From: an uncultured Opitutales bacterium
GTDB taxonomy: Bacteria; Verrucomicrobiota; Verrucomicrobiia; Opitutales; UBA2995
Length of the DNA: 8,520 bases
Reading direction: 5' to 3'
NCBI GenBank assembly: GCA_937920335.1
Contig: CALGUT010000520.1
Coordinates: 1 to 8,520 of the forward strand
Part shown: positions 1-5,817 of the stretch, in pieces
Numbering within the stretch: position 1 is the first letter of the stretch
Layout of the letters: each line of letters opens with the position of its first letter
Translations under genes and position numbers: made by a program
The notes under the pieces: generated by a model
The model's input: the letters and a program-made list of their open reading frames with translations, nothing else
Told to the model about the DNA's origin: nothing
The model's database searches: none

Positions 1-833
1 TAAAAAAACTCTCAGGAGAACTTTCAGACAGACTATGCATAGTTATGCGCGCCTACTTTGAGAAGCCCCGAACTTCTCTCGGCTGGAAAGGACTCATCAT
101 GGATCCTGATCTGGACGGAACCTGCAACCTTGAAGAAGGACTCGAACTCGCGAGAAAATTTTTAAATCAGTTGATCGCAAAAGGAATCCCCACAGCTACT
201 GAACTTCTCGACCCAATTACTCCCCAATACATTGGTGATCTGATATGCTGGTCCGCGATTGGAGCTCGCACGACAGAGTCACAAACTCACCGTCAAATGG
301 CATCAGGACTTTCCATGCCGTTAGGTTTCAAGAATAGTATAGACGGCTCCATGACAGCAGCAATCAACGCCATTAAAGCAGCAAGCCAGGAACAGACTTT
401 TCTCGGAATTAACAAGGACGGTATTTCTTCGGCAGTTACTACCCGCGGCAACAAGAACTGCCATCTCGTTATCAGGGGAGGTACTTCAGGTCCGAATTAC
501 TCAAAAGAACATGTAGATAAGTACGAGCAGGATCTCGAGAAAGCGGGCCTCAAAAAAGCCATCATGGTAGATGCTTCACATGCGAACAGTTCTAAAAACC
601 ATGACAACCAACCAATCGTCCTCGACTCAGTAATTGAGCAAATTGAAGCCGGTAACCAATCCATCATAGGCGTCATGGTTGAAAGTAATCTAAAAGCCGG
701 AAATCAAAAATTTCCTCAACCCTTGGAAGACCTCGAATATGGAGTATCGATTACTGATGCCTGTATCGATTGGGATACCACCGTCACTGCGCTGCGCAAA
801 CTGCATGCCGGTCTCGAAAAACGTTTCGTTTAA
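1..833 (+). CDS. aroG: 3-deoxy-7-phosphoheptulonate (DAHP) synthase, class I, 5'-truncated by window edge
   Basis: This enzyme condenses phosphoenolpyruvate with erythrose 4-phosphate, the first step of the shikimate pathway, in the cytoplasm. The reading frame is open from base 3, and the residues before the internal Met at base 45 (ELSDRLCIVMRAYFEKPR) match the family. That Met is therefore not the start, and by comparison with the roughly 350-residue E. coli AroG about 70 N-terminal residues lie outside the window, including the metal-binding Cys region. Visible motifs include FEKPR followed by GWKG (PEP-site Arg), GARTTESQ, GFKN, a DASHANSS metal-site His, GVMVES with the metal-site Glu, and SITDAC with the metal-site Asp. 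All retained catalytic motifs are intact. Feedback specificity (Phe, Tyr or Trp; aroG, aroF or aroH) cannot be decided from this fragment, so the symbol marks the family only. No terminator is seen before the malate dehydrogenase gene 73 bases downstream, so co-transcription is possible. Confidence 0.96.
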   Translation, partial: KKLSGELSDRLCIVMRAYFEKPRTSLGWKGLIMDPDLDGTCNLEEGLELARKFLNQLIAKGIPTATELLDPITPQYIGDLICWSAIGARTTESQTHRQMASGLSMPLGFKNSIDGSMTAAINAIKAASQEQTFLGINKDGISSAVTTRGNKNCHLVIRGGTSGPNYSKEHVDKYEQDLEKAGLKKAIMVDASHANSSKNHDNQPIVLDSVIEQIEAGNQSIIGVMVESNLKAGNQKFPQPLEDLEYGVSITDACIDWDTTVTALRKLHAGLEKRFV

Positions 834-906
834 TCACGCCAAAAACTTGCAACAGCCCGCTTAAAGAACACATTTTACGAATTAACCTATTCCGAGACAA
901 AACATC

Positions 907-1887
907 ATGAACGCACCCATCCGTGTAGCCGTAACAGGAGCCGCCGGCCAAATCGGTTACTCCCTACTCTTCAGAATCGCATCAGGATCCATGTTTGGCC
1001 CTGATCAACCAGTCGCTTTGAACCTGGTCGAAATCCCCCAAGCTGAGAGCGCTCTAGAAGGCGTGATCATGGAATTAAACGATTGTGCATTTCCATTGCT
1101 TAAAGATATCCGCCCCGCGCTGAATCCAGAGGAAGGTTTTAAAGACGCAAACTGGTGCCTATTGGTTGGTTCGGTTCCACGCAAAGCAGGTATGGAGCGC
1201 GGTGATCTGCTCGGTATCAATGGAAAGATCTTCACCGGACAGGGGCAGGCGATCCGAAACGGAGCCGCTTCCGACGTCAGAACTTTAGTCGTAGGCAATC
1301 CCTGTAATACCAACTGTCTCATCGCTATGAACAATGCGAAGGATATACCAAGCGATCGTTGGTTTGCCATGACCCGCCTGGATGAAAACCGCGCAAAAAC
1401 ACAACTCGCTCAAAAGGCAGGCGTTGATGTAACAGCCGTTTCCAACATGACCATCTGGGGCAACCACTCTGCAACGCAGTATCCAGATTTCTACAATGCC
1501 AAGATCAACGGCCAAGGGGCTGCAGAAGTAATCGGAGACGAAAGTTGGTTGAAGGATACATTCATTCCTACCGTTCAAAAGCGAGGAGCTGCAATTATTC
1601 AAGCCCGTGGATCTTCCTCTGCTGCATCCGCTGCCAATGCGGTTGTGGACACCGTCCGCTCACTGACTACTCCGACTCCTGCCGGAGACTGGACTAGTGT
1701 GTGTGTAGCATCAGACGGCAGTTACGGAGTAGATGAAGGTCTTATATCTTCTTTTCCAATTCGCTCGAATGGCAGTAGTTGGGAAATCGTCAAAGACGTT
1801 CCTTTGAACGAATTTGGTCAAAGCAAACTCGACGCCACAGTCGACGAATTAAAGCAAGAACGAGACCTCGTGAAAGAGATGCTTTAA
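907..1887 (+). CDS. mdh: Malate dehydrogenase (LDH/MDH superfamily, type 2)
   Basis: This cytoplasmic TCA-cycle enzyme interconverts malate and oxaloacetate with NAD. The 326-residue protein is full length for the type 2 group (about 325-330). It opens with the Rossmann nucleotide loop GAAGQIGY (residues 11-18), and an acidic residue after the second strand (Glu42) fits NAD rather than NADP. Substrate-site arginines appear in PRKAGMERGD (Arg92, Arg98) and in TRLD (Arg157). VGNPCNTN (129-136) is the usual cofactor/substrate strand, and the catalytic pair is Asp159 with His187 in IWGNHS. The usual TRLDHNRA motif reads TRLDENRA here, a His-to-Glu change outside the catalytic pair. The ATG start gives a correctly positioned Rossmann fold, although the Shine-Dalgarno is weak (only GAGA about 10 bases upstream). 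The 73-base gap from aroG contains no clear promoter. A strong terminator follows the stop. Confidence 0.97.
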   Translation: MNAPIRVAVTGAAGQIGYSLLFRIASGSMFGPDQPVALNLVEIPQAESALEGVIMELNDCAFPLLKDIRPALNPEEGFKDANWCLLVGSVPRKAGMERGDLLGINGKIFTGQGQAIRNGAASDVRTLVVGNPCNTNCLIAMNNAKDIPSDRWFAMTRLDENRAKTQLAQKAGVDVTAVSNMTIWGNHSATQYPDFYNAKINGQGAAEVIGDESWLKDTFIPTVQKRGAAIIQARGSSSAASAANAVVDTVRSLTTPTPAGDWTSVCVASDGSYGVDEGLISSFPIRSNGSSWEIVKDVPLNEFGQSKLDATVDELKQERDLVKEML

Positions 1888-1908
1888 ATAGCTGATTCCA
1901 TTTATATT

Positions 1909-1943
1909 AAAACGGGTGAGGGTCTCCTCATCCGTTTTTTTTT
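1909..1943 (+). terminator. Intrinsic terminator after mdh
   Basis: A 13-bp stem (1909-1921 with 1926-1938, one G-T wobble) closes a 4-base GTCT loop and runs directly into a T tract at 1935-1943. It begins 21 bases after the mdh stop. On the opposite strand the stem is followed by only about four T, so it could also act weakly on the convergent HupE-like gene. Confidence 0.9.
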
Positions 1944-1954
1944 GAATAGCTACT

Positions 1955-1967
1955 CTGGCTTAGCCAG
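1955..1967. repeat. Small perfect inverted repeat between convergent genes
   Basis: CTGGC-TTA-GCCAG gives a 5-bp stem with a 3-base loop. It lies 12 bases past the mdh terminator T tract and 7 bases beyond the stop of the convergent HupE-like gene. There is no T run on either strand, so it is not a canonical terminator. It may help end or protect the 3' end of the minus-strand transcript, or be chance. Confidence 0.3.
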
Positions 1968-1974
1968 GACAACC

Positions 1975-3159
1975 TCATCCAATTAGCCGCTCAACCGTCC
2001 AATAAAGACCCACCAAGCCAATTAAGAAAGAAGCAGGCATCGTCAGTCGTTTCCGATACCAGCTTTTCTTCATAAAGAAGAAACAGAGAGCAAATACACC
2101 CATCAGGACGACTAACTGACCGATTTCGACCCCTACATTGAAGAGAATCAGCGCCCATAAAAAATCACCTTGAGGAAGGCCGATCCCCCCTAATACACCG
2201 GCAAACCCGAGGCCATGTAACAACCCAAAAAGAAACACCAGAACCGGTCGCCAGGGATGAATCCTATCCGTGATGATATTTTCAAACGCAACCAATGCGA
2301 TCGAAAGCGCTATAAGCGGTTCAACAATACTGAGCGGAAGCGAAAAAACTCCCAACACTGAGAGCGCTAAAGTGATGGTATGCGCCACTGTAAATGCGGA
2401 TACCTGAATCAAGAGGGGCCGAATCCTTGGAGCCAACAAAAAGAGCCCCACAACGAAAAGTATATGGTCTAATCCCCGAGGAACAATATGGATAAAGCCG
2501 ATTCTTAGATATCCGAGAATAGAACTCAATCGGTTACCAGCAGTTGACGAGGTTTCACTCCCCATATTTAGCCCGACGGGTCTACTCAACTCCCCGGTAA
2601 CTACCCATTCAACGTTCGGCTGGATAGTCGTTAAAATAACCTCCCCCACATCCAACGGAAAGCGAAATTGTAAGTCAGAATCCTCATTTGCTAGTTTCCC
2701 CGTAGCATATACTTTCACATGAAGCCCTTCGTCTTTCATCGCATCATAGGTCGCCTCAAGCAACTCAGAGGGATGCGGGAACCACAGTTCAAAATCTCCA
2801 ACAATTTTACCAGAATCATACACTTGAAGCTCTCGCTTAAACTGCTCTTCAGATCCGCGAAAAACAGTCTCCCAGTCTTTGAAGTTTGAATCCTTCAATA
2901 CGCCGTCTTTTTCCAATTCCCTGAAAATCGGACGGACCGTATCCGCGATTTCAGGATTACTCTGAATATAGCGCGTAAGGTTGATATCCGTCTCCAGAAT
3001 CCAGACTCGGTCAGCCGTTAGCGTAAGTACAGCTTCTCCCGTCTCCAACTTATGCGCCATCGTTTCGCCTACCAGGACTGCAAGGCCCAAGAATACGAGG
3101 CCACCTAAACCTAGTATACGGTTAAACCGACAGCGAAATGTATCTAATAATTGATACAC
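1975..3159 (-). CDS. HupE/UreJ-2 family membrane protein with exported N-terminal domain
   Basis: This 394-residue predicted inner-membrane protein belongs to the HupE/UreJ family, some of whose members move nickel; the substrate here is unknown. It has an N-terminal signal segment (about 15-33, possible cleavage near TMA-HK at 35/36), then about 180 residues outside the cytoplasm, then about six membrane spans from residue 218 on. The spans carry the family's polar residues: GFIHIVPRGLDH (His224, Asp231, His232), FTVAHT (His260), AFEN (Glu293), FGLLHGLGFAG (His315) and FNVGVEIGQ (Asn341, Glu345). These are candidate metal ligands. The start is taken as GTG at 3159: it is the first usable codon after the threonine aldolase stop, and starting at Met34 would remove the signal peptide. 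It follows the aldolase gene in the same frame with three bases between stop and start, suggesting translational coupling. No urease or hydrogenase gene is in view to hint at nickel. Confidence 0.88.
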   Translation of the reverse strand: MYQLLDTFRCRFNRILGLGGLVFLGLAVLVGETMAHKLETGEAVLTLTADRVWILETDINLTRYIQSNPEIADTVRPIFRELEKDGVLKDSNFKDWETVFRGSEEQFKRELQVYDSGKIVGDFELWFPHPSELLEATYDAMKDEGLHVKVYATGKLANEDSDLQFRFPLDVGEVILTTIQPNVEWVVTGELSRPVGLNMGSETSSTAGNRLSSILGYLRIGFIHIVPRGLDHILFVVGLFLLAPRIRPLLIQVSAFTVAHTITLALSVLGVFSLPLSIVEPLIALSIALVAFENIITDRIHPWRPVLVFLFGLLHGLGFAGVLGGIGLPQGDFLWALILFNVGVEIGQLVVLMGVFALCFFFMKKSWYRKRLTMPASFLIGLVGLYWTVERLIG

Positions 3160-3162
3160 GGA

Positions 3163-4239
3163 TTAATGCTTCATCACTGGAGCTTCGGATCGTCGATCCT
3201 CACTACTGGCTATCAGTTCCGACAGATCCTTCAGGAAGGTATCTACGTCATCAAAGGAAGTATCCCAACTGCACATCAGACGACATCCACCCTCACCTAT
3301 GAAATCGTAGAATTTCCAGCCGCGGTAATGCATCCCCGAAATCACTCTCTCCTCCAGTTTCACAAACACACTATTCGCCTGTACGGGAAACAATATAGGT
3401 AAACCCAGTTGCTCCAATCCTTCCTTCATTCTCTGGGCGGCAGCGTTTGCTTTTAGACCATTCTTGATCCACGTACCATCTCTGAGTATCCCCAACCAAG
3501 GGGCCGAGAGGTAACGCATTTTCGAACACAGTTGCCCAGCCTGCTTACAACGGTATTCGAATTCTTCCGACAGTTTCTTATTGAAGAAGATGACAGCCTC
3601 ACCAACCGCCAATCCATTCTTTGTTCCACCAAAGCAAAGTACATCGACTCCCGCCTTCCAGGTAATTTCCTTGGGGGCACAGCCCAGCGTAGCAATCGCG
3701 TTCGCAAATCGAGCACCATCCATGTGCACCCTTAGATTTAGACCATGAGTAATGGCTCCTAGCCTCTGGAGTTCTTCTACAGAGTAAACCGTTCCTACTT
3801 CTGTCGCCTGAGTCAGACTGAGCACTCGCGGCTTCGGAAAATGAATATCTGTACGTTTGTGGACCAAGGCTTCCACAGATTCCGGTTCCACTTTACCATT
3901 ATCTCCTTCCACCAAAAGAAGCTTCGATCCGCCACTGTAAAACTCGGGAGCGCCACATTCGTCCGTTTCCACATGAGCCATGGAGTGACACAACACGCTG
4001 TGATAGGGGCGGCACATTGCAGCCAGAGCGAGCGAATTAGCAGCGGTCCCATTGAAAGTGAAAAAAACTTCACAGTTCGTCTCGAACATGTCGCGAAATA
4101 GATCACAAACTTCAGTGGTATACCGGTCTGTCCCATAAGCGGATTCATGGCCTGAATTAGCTTCTGCCATCGACTGCCAGGCTTCCGGGCACACTCCTGC
4201 ATTATTGTCACTGGCAAAGTTTCCTTTTCGGATGGTCAT
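3163..4239 (-). CDS. ltaE: Low-specificity L-threonine aldolase (PLP-dependent)
   Basis: This cytoplasmic PLP enzyme of the beta-eliminating lyase family cleaves L-threonine or L-allo-threonine to glycine and acetaldehyde and can act on related beta-hydroxy amino acids. The 358 residues match the usual 335-360. Visible landmarks are FASDNNAG near the N-terminus (8-15), the phosphate-binding stretch NGTAAN (63-68), the His that stacks on PLP with its partner Glu (His89, Glu94), the cofactor Asp in VHMDGARFAN (Asp174, with Arg177), and the Schiff-base lysine in FGGTKNG (Lys207). The ATG start leaves the typical short N-terminus; upstream there is only a weak GAG as Shine-Dalgarno. The gene starts only 28 bases past a terminator T tract (see findings) and ends one codon before the HupE-like gene. 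Stereospecificity cannot be read from sequence alone. The family could include a related aldolase, but the motif set is good. Confidence 0.94.
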   Translation of the reverse strand: MTIRKGNFASDNNAGVCPEAWQSMAEANSGHESAYGTDRYTTEVCDLFRDMFETNCEVFFTFNGTAANSLALAAMCRPYHSVLCHSMAHVETDECGAPEFYSGGSKLLLVEGDNGKVEPESVEALVHKRTDIHFPKPRVLSLTQATEVGTVYSVEELQRLGAITHGLNLRVHMDGARFANAIATLGCAPKEITWKAGVDVLCFGGTKNGLAVGEAVIFFNKKLSEEFEYRCKQAGQLCSKMRYLSAPWLGILRDGTWIKNGLKANAAAQRMKEGLEQLGLPILFPVQANSVFVKLEERVISGMHYRGWKFYDFIGEGGCRLMCSWDTSFDDVDTFLKDLSELIASSEDRRSEAPVMKH

Positions 4240-4267
4240 AATTTTCTCAACTAAATCACCAACCGAT

Positions 4268-4299
4268 AAAAAAACGAGCCGGAAGTACCGGCTCGTTTT
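4268..4299 (-). terminator. Intrinsic terminator after the secreted helical protein gene
   Basis: A perfect 12-bp stem (4271-4282 with 4288-4299) closes a 5-base loop, with a GC-rich core CGAGCCGG/CCGGCTCG. On the minus strand it is followed by seven T (4274-4268). It begins 28 bases after the stop of the gene at 4328-4879. On the plus strand only four T follow, so its main direction is minus. Confidence 0.92.
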
Positions 4300-4327
4300 A
4301 TATTATTGGAAAATTACGTTGCTGAGA

Positions 4328-4879
4328 TTAGCGACCCTGCCCTCCGCGACCACCGCCACCGCCCTGGCCGCCACCTCGTTGAGGCTGACGTTCTTTCATC
4401 TTCGCCTGAAAGGCTTTGAATTGCTCTTTATCCAGGACCTTCTTCATCGCCTTCGCGGTAGCTGTATTCAGCTTTTGCATTTCTTGCGCCAATTGCTGCC
4501 GTAGTTGGCGGTCACGACCAGCTGCCTGCATTTTTCCCCGGACTTTCAGAAGCTGAACCTCATGACTGGCTTGAGTTTTAACGAATAACTCCTGCTGATC
4601 TTCGCGAAGTTCAACGGCCTCAGCCATCTCCATCACATTATTCTGAATCATTTCGTTTATCCGCTTCAGGCGTTCTTCAGGAGACAAGTCAGCCTGTTGG
4701 GCTCGTTGGCCGCCACCTTGGCCTCGTTGACCGCCGCCTTGGCCTCGTTGAGGACGGTCTTGTGCTTCAGCAGATTCTGGCTTTTCGTCTTTCTCGTCTT
4801 GAGAAAAAAGTGGAGTTGATGACAGGCTACTTGCGAGAGCCAGCGAGAATATCAAACGGGAGACTGTAACTAATTTCAT
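4328..4879 (-). CDS. Secreted Spy/LTXXQ-like helical protein with Arg-Gly-Gln-rich flanks
   Basis: I do not recognise a named gene. The 183-residue product has a clear signal peptide (Lys near the start, hydrophobic core 8-22, probable cleavage near residues 26-27), so it should act in the periplasm or outside. After an acidic linker (28-42) comes a low-complexity stretch made of two RGQGGGQ units (45-58). A charged, strongly helical core follows (about 64-166), beginning LSPEERLKRI and containing LREDQQELF and LDKEQFKAFQ, and then a Gly-rich tail (168-183). The SPEER and DKEQ-F pattern recalls Spy/CpxP or LTXXQ periplasmic proteins, which bind unfolded proteins or metals, but the match is by style only. 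No cysteine is present. The ATG at 4879 is fixed by the signal peptide. No Shine-Dalgarno is visible. A TATAAC hexamer at 4905-4910 could be a -10 box, but no good -35 goes with it. The gene has its own terminator. Confidence 0.8.
   Translation of the reverse strand: MKLVTVSRLIFSLALASSLSSTPLFSQDEKDEKPESAEAQDRPQRGQGGGQRGQGGGQRAQQADLSPEERLKRINEMIQNNVMEMAEAVELREDQQELFVKTQASHEVQLLKVRGKMQAAGRDRQLRQQLAQEMQKLNTATAKAMKKVLDKEQFKAFQAKMKERQPQRGGGQGGGGGRGGQGR
4331..4378 (-). repeat. Low-complexity Gly/Arg/Gln-rich coding tail
   Basis: The last 16 codons of the secreted protein encode almost only Gly, Arg and Gln (residues 168-183), echoing the RG-rich repeats near its N-terminus. It is probably disordered and basic. 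It is not a clean DNA repeat, only a biased stretch. Confidence 0.7.
4706..4747 (-). repeat. Two tandem 21-bp repeats encoding RGQGGGQ
   Basis: Units 4706-4726 and 4727-4747 differ at two bases and encode two identical seven-residue units (residues 45-51 and 52-58) in the secreted protein. A partial third unit (RAQQ) follows in the protein. This in-frame minisatellite could change copy number without breaking the gene. Confidence 0.85.
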
Positions 4880-4997
4880 GTGGGTAATGTTTACGTTTGC
4901 GGGGGTTATATCCTAAAAACCAACGGCAGAGCAGAAAAGAGGGTTACAGCTTTCTTATAAATATTGAAAACTGCAATACTTCTTAGCAGCCTAGATT
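4880..4997. other. 118-base intergenic region between thiD and the secreted protein gene
   Basis: The largest gap in the window. It is AT-rich in the middle and contains no convincing terminator for the thi operon. The minus strand has TATAAC at 4905-4910 as a possible -10 element about 25 bases before the ATG, but the matching -35 region is poor. No riboswitch, repeat or RNA gene is seen. Confidence 0.4.
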
Positions 4998-5795
4998 TTA
5001 CAAAAACGCAGGTCCGTTTCCGCCCCAATCTACTCCTGATTGCAGCTTTATGGACTCGGTCAACGCAGGCTTTGACTGTTCGATTGCGAGTTCTAATCCC
5101 TCTCCACGAGCTAACCGGCCAGCAATCAGCGATGCTAAAGCACATCCCGTCCCCCTGGTATTTCGAGATACCACAAACGGTTGAGAATACTCATCAACTC
5201 CCGAAGACTGATACAACCGATCCGTAGCCACGTCACCATCACGATGTCCTCCCTTAACCAAAACCGATTGGCATCCCCTCGCAAGTAACTGCTGAGCAGC
5301 CTCCCGCTCAATCCCTTTGGAAACAGGTTCTGGACACTCTGTAAGTTGTTTAAGCTCAGGCAAGTTGGGTGTCACCAAATACGCTAATGGAAGAAGATCT
5401 GAAACTAGCGTCTTCAATCCCGCTTCATCTAGAAGCGGTCGGCCGCTCGTTGCCTGTGTTACGGGGTCCACAACCAGCTTTATCTTCGGATATTGGCGCA
5501 GAACATCAACTAACACACTGATCGTCGCAGCATTACCTAACATACCCGTTTTAATAACTGCTACGGGGTACGTGTTTAGCAGCCCCACCACATGCATTCT
5601 TACCAATTCAGGAGCCGTAATAGCTATAGATTGAACACCTTTATCGGTCTGCAATGTCAGCGCCGTAACCACGTTTAGCGGAAAGGCTCCCATGGCGTGA
5701 ATAGCACGATTATCTGCCTGTAGTCCCGCACATCCGGAAGCATCAGAACCCGAAAGCGTGAGCACAAAACAAGTCGATTCAGTGTCTCTATTCAT
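4998..5795 (-). CDS. thiD: Hydroxymethylpyrimidine/phosphomethylpyrimidine kinase
   Basis: ThiD phosphorylates the thiamine pyrimidine precursor twice (HMP to HMP-P to HMP-PP) with ATP in the cytoplasm. The 265-residue ribokinase-like protein has typical family length. It shows GSDASGCAGLQAD (16-28, substrate site), KTGMLG (82-87), DPV then SG (110-118), VTPN (141-144), VKGGH (180-184) and NTRGTGC (212-218), the anion-hole loop with its final Cys218. The frame could begin at a GTG (5846) inside thiF. ATG at 5795 is preferred because AGGG sits 7 bases upstream and the kinase fold begins about ten residues later. The start is 22 bases beyond the thiF stop, at the end of the thi operon. Some motif positions are unusual (GCAG for the common GGAG, Arg for the common His before GTGC). 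A related pyridoxal-type kinase is a lesser possibility, but the operon supports ThiD. Confidence 0.92.
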   Translation of the reverse strand: MNRDTESTCFVLTLSGSDASGCAGLQADNRAIHAMGAFPLNVVTALTLQTDKGVQSIAITAPELVRMHVVGLLNTYPVAVIKTGMLGNAATISVLVDVLRQYPKIKLVVDPVTQATSGRPLLDEAGLKTLVSDLLPLAYLVTPNLPELKQLTECPEPVSKGIEREAAQQLLARGCQSVLVKGGHRDGDVATDRLYQSSGVDEYSQPFVVSRNTRGTGCALASLIAGRLARGEGLELAIEQSKPALTESIKLQSGVDWGGNGPAFL

Positions 5796-5802
5796 TACAA
5801 AA

Positions 5803-5806
5803 CCCT
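5803..5806 (-). promoter_or_regulatory. Shine-Dalgarno deciding the thiD start
   Basis: AGGG on the minus strand lies 7 bases before the ATG at 5795. It is one of the few clear ribosome binding sites in the window and favours this ATG over the in-frame GTG at 5846 that would overlap thiF by 29 bases. Confidence 0.6.
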
Positions 5807-5817
5807 GCCCCAGAGCT

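Noticed and set aside
45..833. DAHP synthase starting at the Met at base 45
   Set aside because: The frame is open to the window edge and the residues before this Met match the family, so the true start is outside the window.
834..906. Promoter for mdh in the aroG-mdh gap
   Set aside because: TTGCAA is present as a possible -35, but no -10 hexamer lies at a proper distance, so I do not call it.
1005..1602. Minus-strand open frames inside mdh (121 and 105 codons)
   Set aside because: They lie fully antisense to a well-conserved malate dehydrogenase and have no recognisable domains.
3151..4101. Plus-strand open frames across the threonine aldolase (83, 67 and 86 codons)
   Set aside because: Antisense shadows of a conserved PLP enzyme. 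Their translations show no domain, and one starts within the hupE end of the junction without a ribosome site.
3453..4217. Minus-strand alternative-frame open frames (88 and 134 codons) inside the threonine aldolase
   Set aside because: Out-of-frame readings of the same gene with Cys/Arg/Trp-rich composition and no family features.
4205..4504. Plus-strand 99-codon open frame
   Set aside because: It runs through the terminator hairpin and antisense to the secreted protein gene, with no sign of coding selection.
4880..4997. TPP riboswitch or thi-operon terminator in the gap after thiD
   Set aside because: No thi-box-like conserved segments and no stem followed by a T tract were found. A TPP riboswitch would be expected upstream of the operon, beyond base 8520.
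4906..5227. Open frames on both strands over the thiD 3' end and the intergenic gap
   Set aside because: They overlap conserved ThiD sequence in other frames and show no motifs.
5317..5634. 105-codon plus-strand frame inside thiD
   Set aside because: Antisense to the kinase core with no homology pattern.
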